64,000 nucleotides of DNA, taken from Bdellovibrionales bacterium (GTDB lineage Bacteria; Bdellovibrionota; Bdellovibrionia; Bdellovibrionales; UBA1609). This document shows, one piece after another, positions 16,553 to 23,220 of this stretch (position 1 is its first letter; the number at the start of each line of letters is the position of its first letter). The notes below the pieces were generated by a model. That model worked only from the letters and a program-made list of their open reading frames with translations. It searched no databases and had not been told where the DNA came from. A program made the translations under genes and the position numbers. Location: the NCBI GenBank assembly GCA_027459485.1, contig DAIDIG010000003.1, positions 124,001 to 188,000 of the forward strand, read 5' to 3'.

Positions 16553-17707
16553 ATGCGTATATTTTTAATTTTAATCTCAGGGCTTTTTCTTGCAGCCAGC
16601 GCCTTCGCGGGTGGTGACGGCCATGGCGGCGGCGGTGTTTATCGGGATGGTCAATATGTGACGTTTTATTCGGCGGGGATTTACATTTCATCGACCGCGC
16701 TTGAAATAACCGGGCCGAATAAAGTCCCCGAGCTCAAAGAGCTGGTGAAGTATATCGGTCAAACGCCGTATTTGAGCGACACGACGAAAGCCACGCTGAT
16801 CAACGCTCTTGAACCGAGCATGAACAGAAAATATTACGAGGTGGATCGGTGGCGATTTACCAAAAAAGAATTGGCCGAGATCAAGGCTCAATACGGTAAT
16901 GCCATGCAAATCGATGCTCAACACGTGCATTTGTATGCCGTCACCGATCCGGCGAACGATGCGACCTATTTGCTGCCCGATTATTATAAACTCAGTCAAG
17001 TTGACCAAGAGGCGATTTTGTATCACGAAGCCTATTGGATACTTCACCCAACTTCAAACTATACAACCGTCATTGAATCTGAATCGGCGTTTGAGGCATT
17101 TTTAGAAAATCCGTATTCGTCAACGAATATAATGAATTGGTTAGCAACTGTCGGTACCACGGCTGACGAACTTAAGGCCGCGATTCAGTTCGATCTTAAT
17201 ACCGGGGCGCTAGGCGGTCTTTTGGTGAACCAAAACCAAATTCCACTAGAAAAACTTTTTGGTAAGCAATTCTTCAAATGCAAAGAAGACGAACATAAGC
17301 GGGGACAAGGACTCAATTGCACGTCCGACATAGAAGTTCACTTGACGCAATTGTCGCAGCAATACCCGAGTTCGGCATTAATTCCATTTCTTCGCAGTGA
17401 ATTCGCCGCAGATGCAGTTGTGATTAGCGTAACTCAAAATGCTGATAGCAGAACTAAATTTGTGGATCCTGGAAATTCAGAAAATGAGGGTAAATTACCC
17501 GAGGTTGCAATTATAAAATCCGGCGGTAATCTTTGCGAAAGGTTAAGCAGAAATTATGTTGGTGAATGTTACGGATACCGGCCGTTCGAGCTCGGTTATT
17601 TAAACTTGAACGATAGCAGCGGTGCGATGCTAAGCCTGAGTTTGACTCTTTGGCCGGGGCAAGTGGCATCTTCGGTAGACAATTATTATTTTCAACTCAC
17701 CAACTAA
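16553..17707 (+). CDS. Secreted protein of unknown function with an HEAxW segment
   Basis: 384 aa with a signal peptide (MRIFLILISGLFLAASAFAG), starting 5 nt after the regulator gene with GGGG in AAGGGGTAGTAACC as ribosome site. The N-terminal part of the mature protein contains GHGGGGVYRDGQYVTFYSAG, then a helical region and DQEAILYHEAYWILH at about residues 155-170. Similar short-helix blocks with Gln-Glu-Ala-x-x-x-His-Glu occur in secreted proteins next to TIGR02147 regulators, but I know no activity for them. The His-Glu pair is suggestive of a metal site but there is no second His at the HExxH spacing. Two Cys pairs occur in the C-terminal half (about 240-255 and 330-345), compatible with disulfides in the periplasm. 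Confidence 0.8.
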   Translation: MRIFLILISGLFLAASAFAGGDGHGGGGVYRDGQYVTFYSAGIYISSTALEITGPNKVPELKELVKYIGQTPYLSDTTKATLINALEPSMNRKYYEVDRWRFTKKELAEIKAQYGNAMQIDAQHVHLYAVTDPANDATYLLPDYYKLSQVDQEAILYHEAYWILHPTSNYTTVIESESAFEAFLENPYSSTNIMNWLATVGTTADELKAAIQFDLNTGALGGLLVNQNQIPLEKLFGKQFFKCKEDEHKRGQGLNCTSDIEVHLTQLSQQYPSSALIPFLRSEFAADAVVISVTQNADSRTKFVDPGNSENEGKLPEVAIIKSGGNLCERLSRNYVGECYGYRPFELGYLNLNDSSGAMLSLSLTLWPGQVASSVDNYYFQLTN

Positions 17708-17728
17708 TTTTTTAAGGATGTAAATCGC

Positions 17729-18169
17729 ATGAAATCTCAATTTATAGTATTTAGTCTGGCGATGGTCGCGATGATCGCGATGGTTGGCGCACAATCGGCG
17801 CGTGCAGATGATGGTCGTCATCACCATCCCTGCCATCCCGTAGTTGTTCAAAACAAACCTGTGGTGATCGATTCGTGCGTGATGGTCACGAAGTCGGATC
17901 GGTCGGCCACACTCGGCGCGGCGAATTGCACGCCCGCCGGCGATTACCCGCGCTGGACGTGTCAGTTTGAAAACGTTTTTTACCATGAAAACGACACGTT
18001 GTATTTTCCGGTCTCAAACAGAACTGTGACGCAAAAAACGCTCGAATGGTTGACGGGCCCATTTTCAGCCGTCGGATCGACAAAAGAGGCGGCGTTCAAT
18101 CGCTTGCAGTCGAGCTTCAGCAATCAACTTGAATCTCAAACAGGTGAGCCCGCTTGTACGGCACCGTAG
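17729..18169 (+). CDS. Small secreted Cys/His-containing protein
   Basis: 146 aa with a signal peptide ending in ARA-DDG. The mature protein starts with a His-rich stretch (DDGRHHHPCHPVVV) and has six Cys spread over the chain, including DSCVMV, AANCTP and WTCQFEN, consistent with disulfide bonds. The ATG at 17729 follows the upstream gene after 21 nt and has AAGGATG as ribosome site. Together with the TIGR02147 regulator and the 384-aa secreted protein it forms an apparent three-gene unit. I do not recognise a family. Confidence 0.75.
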   Translation: MKSQFIVFSLAMVAMIAMVGAQSARADDGRHHHPCHPVVVQNKPVVIDSCVMVTKSDRSATLGAANCTPAGDYPRWTCQFENVFYHENDTLYFPVSNRTVTQKTLEWLTGPFSAVGSTKEAAFNRLQSSFSNQLESQTGEPACTAP

Positions 18170-18475
18170 GCGCGCGCATGCAATCTCGCATGGCTCGGCA
18201 TAGGGCGACAGGAGGTTTTAACTTGATCTAAAATGAATCGTTATCCGAGATAGGAAAATTCAGAATTCTCAGACTGGCAAGCTTGATGCGACGTCGGCAA
18301 AAACTCGTGCTGATTATGATCTCACCCGACTTCGAATTTATCAGCTTAAGGATGTCGACGTAGTTTCAGAAGATAAGACAAATAAAACGCGTTTTGGCGG
18401 GCGGGTGAGGTGAGTCGGGGGCTCAAGCCTTATGTTGCGCCGCCGTTTTCATCCTCGCCGACCTCAGCGAGCGAC
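18170..18475. other. 306-bp gene-free spacer holding the duplicated LprI 3' fragment
   Basis: Between the small secreted protein and the HigA stop there is no ribosome-site-linked ORF. The only recognisable content is the 116-bp repeat copy at 18272-18387. Confidence 0.6.
18272..18387 (+). repeat. Direct repeat, copy 2 (remnant of an LprI-like paralogue)
   Basis: Matches 15309-15424 at about 112 of 116 positions. It keeps the reading frame of the 3' end of the LprI-like gene, with synonymous differences only, but the stop codon is changed to AAA and the match ends abruptly at both sides. It is a gene remnant rather than a mobile-element end; no inverted terminal repeats or transposase are nearby. 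Confidence 0.9.
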
Positions 18476-18760
18476 TTAAGCGACTTTTAGTTGAACTTTT
18501 AAACCGAGGTTTTGAGCAACGTCGATCAAGCGATCAGTCGAAATGCGCTGAAGATTGCCGTTTACAATAGCGGTGATGACCGTGCGGCCAACATGGGCTC
18601 GCTTTGCCGCTTCGACGTGGGTGAGATCTTCTTTTTCAATCAGACGTTTGATCGCTGAAATAAGCTGAACACGCATTTCAATTTTTGGAGCCTGAGATTT
18701 CGGCAAACCCAAAAGGTCGCAAAGCTCCTTTACATTTTTAGCTTCAAAGTAAGATTTCAC
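18476..18760 (-). CDS. higA: HigA-type antitoxin (XRE family)
   Basis: 94 aa. A helix-turn-helix of the HTH_37/XRE type occupies about residues 30-85: DLTHVEAAKRAHVGRTVITAIVNGNLQRISTDRLIDVAQNLG. The GTG start overlaps the toxin stop (GTGA), with AAGGAG 7 nt upstream inside the toxin gene, so translation is coupled. In this family the antitoxin binds the toxin and represses the operon through the palindrome upstream. Toxin-first order and sizes match higBA. A GTG start and the downstream position would keep antitoxin synthesis tied to toxin translation. Confidence 0.9.
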   Translation of the reverse strand: MKSYFEAKNVKELCDLLGLPKSQAPKIEMRVQLISAIKRLIEKEDLTHVEAAKRAHVGRTVITAIVNGNLQRISTDRLIDVAQNLGLKVQLKVA

Positions 18761-19077
18761 AACATCTCCTTCAGTCGCCTTTGGGCAATTTCAATATCAT
18801 GCCTTGGCGTCGATTGAGTCTTCTTATGCAAAAAGTGGATAACCAAAATCGCATCCTGGGATTTCACGTAATAAAAAACTCTATATTGTCCATGTCGATC
18901 CTTAATCCGGATCTCGTGAACGCCGTTCGCTATGTCTGGCATCGGTCTACTCACCGGCATACCAAGACTTTCGCCAGCCATCAGCAATGCAAAAAGCTCC
19001 GTGAGCCTCTGCCTCGTCGCCAGGTCCAGATCCCCCAATTCTTTCTCTACCTGTCGATGAACTCGAAGCCCCTCCAC
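18757..19077 (-). CDS. higB: HigB-type toxin (RelE/Gp49-like mRNA interferase)
   Basis: 106 aa of the phage-derived Gp49/HigB family: VHRQVEKELGDLD at the N terminus, LPVSRPMPDIANGVHEIRIKD-type core (GVHEIRIKDRHGQYRVFYYV at about 52-71), and ILVIHFLHKKTQSTPRHDIEIAQRR at the C terminus with the expected basic residues. RelE-fold toxins cleave mRNA at the ribosome. The start is a GTG 13 nt downstream of the operator palindrome. Together with the antitoxin it forms a bicistronic module of about 600 bp, which sits against the truncated end of a metalloprotease gene, consistent with acquisition by insertion. Confidence 0.9.
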   Translation of the reverse strand: MEGLRVHRQVEKELGDLDLATRQRLTELFALLMAGESLGMPVSRPMPDIANGVHEIRIKDRHGQYRVFYYVKSQDAILVIHFLHKKTQSTPRHDIEIAQRRLKEML

Positions 19078-19086
19078 GTGATCTTC

Positions 19087-19115
19087 ATAATGTCATAAAT
19101 ATATGACATTGTCAA
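19087..19115 (-). promoter_or_regulatory. higBA promoter with palindromic operator
   Basis: On the minus strand a perfect -35 box TTGACA (19110-19115) is followed after 17 bp by CATTAT (19087-19092). Between and partly over these lies the dyad ATGTCATA / TATGACAT with a 4-bp centre (19090-19109). Such placement would let HigA, alone or with HigB, block RNA polymerase. Confidence 0.75.
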
Positions 19116-19118
19116 TAG

Positions 19119-19355
19119 TATCACTTCCGCTCGTCATATGTCGCTCTCATACACGAACTCGGTCACGCTTTCGGACTTTGTGACACAGATTATCCTAACG
19201 AATATAATTGTGATCCGAATTACATTTCAGTTGACCCATCGGAACAGCCTCCGAGCGTAATGAAAACTGCATCTTATTTTTATTTAACCCCCGATGACAT
19301 AGCCGGAGTGCGCGCCGTATTTAACCGGTATTCGTATCTCAGCCGACAAAATTGA
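19119..19355 (+). pseudogene. 3' remnant of a metzincin-type zinc protease
   Basis: An open frame of 78 codons begins after a TAG at 19116-19118 and ends at TGA 19353-19355. It reads ...YVALIHELGHAFGLCDTD, i.e. the HExxHxxGxxD zinc motif (HELGH at 19152-19166), and then SVMKTASYFYLTPDDIAGVRAVF, the Met-turn and closing helix of matrixin/M10-like peptidases. The upstream two thirds of such a gene (signal peptide, propeptide, catalytic sheet) are missing; the frame is cut where the higBA promoter begins. No ribosome site or start codon. I see no sign of the missing 5' part on the other side of higBA. Confidence 0.75.
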
Positions 19356-19494
19356 AATCACCTGTACAATAGTAACATAATATAACTTATCAGCATACAT
19401 TGTGCACACCCGGCTGCCCATAAGTCCTGTTTCAATTTACCGTCTCGCCAAATTACACAGGTCCGCGCTATCATTTAATCAATGAGGTAGCCCC

Positions 19495-19647
19495 ATGCGG
19501 AATCCAGCCAACAATTGGAAGACCTGGATCGTCGTTGCTGCATCTTTAGCGGTCGTCTTATTTTTTCAAAACTGCGCTTCGTTGAGCCACACAGGCGGCG
19601 CGGCGAGCCCCTCGGTACACGCTGACACATCGAATTTGAGCCGATGA
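19495..19647 (+). CDS. 50-aa lipoprotein, translationally coupled to the methyltransferase
   Basis: The ATG at 19495 is preceded by GAGGTAGCCCC. The peptide starts MRNPANNWKTWIVVAASLAV, reaches the lipobox-like F-F-Q-N-C (Cys27), and ends after 23 more residues of low complexity (Gly, Ala, Ser, His). It is too small to hold a domain. The TGA stop at 19645-19647 overlaps the methyltransferase ATG at 19644 as ATGA, so translation is linked. The same Phe-Gln-Asn-Cys signature recurs in the lipoproteins downstream. It may be an outer-membrane or inner-membrane tag peptide; the function is unknown. Confidence 0.65.
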   Translation: MRNPANNWKTWIVVAASLAVVLFFQNCASLSHTGGAASPSVHADTSNLSR

Positions 19648-21029
19648 CAATCGCTGAAAAACTGCCGCTTGTTTGCCCTCGTTGTCGAAGCGGACTGAGC
19701 GAGTCGAATGCGGGGTCTTTCGACTATAAATGCGAAAAGTGCAAGGTTTCGTATCCGGCCATCGATGGGGTCCCGTGGCTGTTTCGATATCCCGATGCCG
19801 TGCTTGCACAATGGCTAAGCCGTTGGCAGCAGTTTCGCGCACAATTGAGCGCCCGTTCGTCAAAGCTCGATCAGTATCTAAAGAGCGAATTACTGGCGCC
19901 CACTCGTGTGCGGCTTACGCAAATTCAAGTAGCGCTGGCACACAACATCGCCACACTCGAATCGATTTTACATCCGCTGCTTGATCGGACCCCCGCCGAT
20001 GGGTCAAATCACCTCTTAGAAAAAGTGTCATGGACCCAACATTTCGACAGCTACTTCAATAATATCTTTCGCGATTGGGGGATAATCGACGAAAATCTGG
20101 CGAGCGTTAATTTCGTGGCGCCCGAATCGCAGAAGATTGAAGGTTCAGTTTTGATATTGGGCTCTGGGGCGGGCCGTTTAGCCTTCGATTTGCAGCAGCG
20201 GTGGCAACCCGAAGTCATGTACTCCCTCGACATCAACCCGCTGCTGATGCTTTTACAAATGCAAATGTTCAGCGGAAAATCCGTCGAGCTGTACGAACTC
20301 CCCCGTCCGCCGCGAGACGCTGAACACGTCGCTGTTAAAAGAATATTGAAGGCACCAGCAATGCGAAGCCAAAACAATGCTTTGGTGCCAACCCAAAGGG
20401 CCTGGCACCTGTTGGCAGATGCGCGAAATGTACCGCTTCGCGATCACTGTATCGACGTATTGGTTACGCCGTGGCTCATTGATATTATGCCCGATCGCTT
20501 CGATATTTTGGCGCGACGCTGGAATCGACTTTTAAAAATCGGCGGCGAATGGCTCATTTTTGGGCCGCTTTCTTACAACACAAGCTCGTTTCACAACGAC
20601 CTTACAAGTCTAACCGAAACCGAAATTGCCGCAACTCTTGAATCCTGCGGATTTCAGGTGAGTGAAGTCAAAAGCAATCGCCTACCCTATTTGTCATCGG
20701 ATGCACATTCGCAAAAGCGTGAAGAAACGGTTTGGCTTTTTCGTGTTAAAAAAATTCGCCATGAAAAAGAGCCGCCTGCTGAAAATGTATTGCCCGAATG
20801 GATAATGCACGCCGATCGACCGATCCCCGTCGAGCCGTTTCTAATGGATCAATTGGGGACAGCCCGACTGCAGGCCGAAGCGATTTCTTTAATAAATGGT
20901 CAAAATAGTTTGCAAACTATATCTATGCAGCTCGCCGCACGCTATGGAGTGCCGCAAAATATCGCCTTAACCTCGATACAAAATCTGTTTTCGTCTCTAA
21001 TTGAGACTCGATTCGGTTCATTTCGTTAG
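19644..21029 (+). CDS. Trm112-like zinc ribbon / N2227-like methyltransferase / PqqD-like fusion
   Basis: 461 aa in three parts. Residues about 8-50 form a Trm112/UPF0434-like zinc ribbon: Cys11-x2-Cys14 and Cys30-x2-Cys33 followed by YPAIDGVPWL. Residues about 150-370 are a class I SAM methyltransferase resembling the N2227 (carnosine N-methyltransferase-like) family: VLILGSGAGRLAFDL, ADARNVPLRD, VLVTPWLIDIMP, LLKIGGEWLIFGPLSYN, then LTETEIAATLESCGF and NRLPYLSSD. Residues about 405-460 read like a PqqD-type peptide-recognition winged helix (SLINGQNSLQTISMQLAARYG...IQNLFSSLIE). The combination suggests methylation of a small molecule or peptide bound by the last domain; the substrate is unknown. 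It overlaps the 50-aa lipoprotein upstream. Confidence 0.75.
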   Translation: MTIAEKLPLVCPRCRSGLSESNAGSFDYKCEKCKVSYPAIDGVPWLFRYPDAVLAQWLSRWQQFRAQLSARSSKLDQYLKSELLAPTRVRLTQIQVALAHNIATLESILHPLLDRTPADGSNHLLEKVSWTQHFDSYFNNIFRDWGIIDENLASVNFVAPESQKIEGSVLILGSGAGRLAFDLQQRWQPEVMYSLDINPLLMLLQMQMFSGKSVELYELPRPPRDAEHVAVKRILKAPAMRSQNNALVPTQRAWHLLADARNVPLRDHCIDVLVTPWLIDIMPDRFDILARRWNRLLKIGGEWLIFGPLSYNTSSFHNDLTSLTETEIAATLESCGFQVSEVKSNRLPYLSSDAHSQKREETVWLFRVKKIRHEKEPPAENVLPEWIMHADRPIPVEPFLMDQLGTARLQAEAISLINGQNSLQTISMQLAARYGVPQNIALTSIQNLFSSLIETRFGSFR

Positions 21030-21179
21030 ACTTTAAACACTGTCGCTCGAGTTGACAGCGCAACTCAATTTAAACGCTCGTCGCCTGGCTCAACACTTGC
21101 AGTTAACTTTTACATACAAATGGCCGATAGGTTATCTGGTCGTTTGTCGTGTTTCAAAATAAAACGGGGGATAAACAAG

Positions 21180-23198
21180 ATGTCCATCATGCCGGCGATT
21201 CGAGAGATCAGACGCTACCGCATGCATTTGACTGTTGCGATTATCTCTTTGGTCACGATCACCTTTTTTCAGAACTGCTCTTCGGGTTTCAAATCGGTAG
21301 CGGGCGTCTCAGCCGAGGCCAGCACTTCGTATTCGCATAGCGGCTCGAACGGAGGTACCCCCCCCATCGTTAGCTTTACGCTCTCAGCGACGAATGTCGC
21401 GCCCGGCGCGAATGTCACTATATATGTGACCGCCGCTGCTCAGTCCAGTGGCGCCACCATTAAGCAAGTCGATATATTTGTAGGTGGCAACGACATTAAA
21501 ACTCTCATGTCATCGCCGTACAACTACACGATCAGCGAATCAACCGCTGGGCCGTACAGCATTTATGTAAGCGCCACCGACAGTATGGGTGGCGTCACCC
21601 AAACAGGATCGCAAACGTTAACCGTTATGTCCTCAAGTGGTGGTGGCGGGAGCGGATGCCTCGCTTCGAACTATCAGGCCCCAGTCTGGTCGAGCGGCCA
21701 GCAGTCTACGTATTCTTATAATATCGACTTATCGAATCAAATAGATACTTCAAATTTAGTTATCAACAATCTCGCCTTTAGCTCCGAATACACAGTGACG
21801 AACATCATGACTAAATCGAATGACAAAAACATAACCGTGACTGCCAATGCATCCAAAAGAATGCTGACAATTTCTCCCAGCAATGGGGTCGAATGCGCAT
21901 CCGGTACAGCAATCATTACTGCCCAACTTCAAGATCAGTGCTCCACTTTGCCGGGGTTTCAATACCCTGCTTCATCAACTAAAACATTTACGATCAATTA
22001 TCATAACACCTGCCCTTCGCAGACGGTGCTCACTCAATCGGCTCCAGCCTATCAAGAAGCCATGGGATCGCAAGTCGCCACGGACGGATCGGTGGTTGTC
22101 ATGACAGCTCCACAATATAGCGGCAATGGCCAGAAAAACTCGGGCGCTGCCTATATTTTTTCAGCTTCGACGGGGCAGCAACTCACGATGCTCACGCCAT
22201 CGTCGGTTGCGGATCAGAAAATAGATTCGGTGGCTATTCGTAACGGCACGATCGTATTAGGAACATATCCTTTGCCTGGGGTCAGCGGTGCCGTCTATGT
22301 CTTTAAGGGGTCTGGATCAAATTGGGCACTCGCGACGACAATTCAGCAGCCCTCGGTTTCGGGCCAATCCGGCCTGGACCCCTTGGATTTCGGAGCCTCA
22401 GTCGCAATTCTCAGCGACGGCTCAATTGTCGTAGGCGCGCCAGGTGAAGACGTCAACGGTCTTTACGAAGCTGGAGCCGTCTATATTTTCAGTGGCAGCA
22501 ACTACAGCCAAATCGCACACCTCACGGCAAAAGCGCCGGTTCAATTTGAAACTTTCGGCGCGAGCCTCGATGCGAGTGGGACAACCCTTGCAGTAGGCGC
22601 TCCATACGCCTCATACCAAGAAAGTTTAAGCACGACCGCCATCGGGTCGGCCTATGTATTCTCGGGTAGCAGCGGAAGTTCGCTCACCCAAACCGCACGA
22701 GCTTTATTGATGTCAACTAAAGCCAACGCCAGCGATGTGTACCAATTCGGTGCCTCTGTTAGCATCAGCGGATCTGAACTGCTCGTGGGCGCGCCAGAAG
22801 CAAACGGCGGCGGCATGGCTTACCTGTTTAATACAACCGGAAAATACGTCGGGGCCGTAGCCGAAACCAGCAAAGGCTCTTCGTCGGGCGACAAGTTCGG
22901 GCAGAGCGTTCAGGTCGACGCGAGCACCAACACATTGTGGGTTGGCGCCCCCGCTTTGAGTTCTGACACCGGCGCGATTTTCAAATTCTCAATTGGCAGT
23001 TCGACACCGAGCTACATGTTGACCTCAGAAAACTTAGCGAACCAGCCCCTCTATAGTACGACCGGCGGTCAATTCGGCGCGAGCTTCGTGGTGAACGGCG
23101 CGAATATGGCGATCGGGAGCCCAGGGTTCGCTGGTTTAGTTAATGGATCGCCGACTATTGTGAACTCAGGCATTGGTTTCGTAATGTCGACCCCTTAG
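21180..23198 (+). CDS. Lipoprotein with Ig-like domain and FG-GAP repeats
   Basis: 672 aa. The start at 21180 follows GGGGGATAAACAAG; an upstream extension of 20 codons has no ribosome site. The signal peptide ends in F-F-Q-N-C (Cys33). Residues about 65-160 form an Ig-like domain (PIVSFTLSATNVAPGANVTIYV). From about 300 on there are FG-GAP/integrin-alpha-like propeller repeats: MGSQVATDGSVVVMTAP, FGASVAILSDGSIVVGAPGED, FGASLDASGTTLAVGAPYA, FGASVSISGSELLVGAPEA, FGQSVQVDASTNTLWVGAPA and FGASFVVNGANMAIGSPGF, i.e. a seven-blade propeller. Such domains bind surface ligands. It opens the block of exported proteins that ends at 30414. Confidence 0.85.
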   Translation: MSIMPAIREIRRYRMHLTVAIISLVTITFFQNCSSGFKSVAGVSAEASTSYSHSGSNGGTPPIVSFTLSATNVAPGANVTIYVTAAAQSSGATIKQVDIFVGGNDIKTLMSSPYNYTISESTAGPYSIYVSATDSMGGVTQTGSQTLTVMSSSGGGGSGCLASNYQAPVWSSGQQSTYSYNIDLSNQIDTSNLVINNLAFSSEYTVTNIMTKSNDKNITVTANASKRMLTISPSNGVECASGTAIITAQLQDQCSTLPGFQYPASSTKTFTINYHNTCPSQTVLTQSAPAYQEAMGSQVATDGSVVVMTAPQYSGNGQKNSGAAYIFSASTGQQLTMLTPSSVADQKIDSVAIRNGTIVLGTYPLPGVSGAVYVFKGSGSNWALATTIQQPSVSGQSGLDPLDFGASVAILSDGSIVVGAPGEDVNGLYEAGAVYIFSGSNYSQIAHLTAKAPVQFETFGASLDASGTTLAVGAPYASYQESLSTTAIGSAYVFSGSSGSSLTQTARALLMSTKANASDVYQFGASVSISGSELLVGAPEANGGGMAYLFNTTGKYVGAVAETSKGSSSGDKFGQSVQVDASTNTLWVGAPALSSDTGAIFKFSIGSSTPSYMLTSENLANQPLYSTTGGQFGASFVVNGANMAIGSPGFAGLVNGSPTIVNSGIGFVMSTP

Positions 23199-23220
23199 GA
23201 CGTTTGGAAGGAAAAGAATT

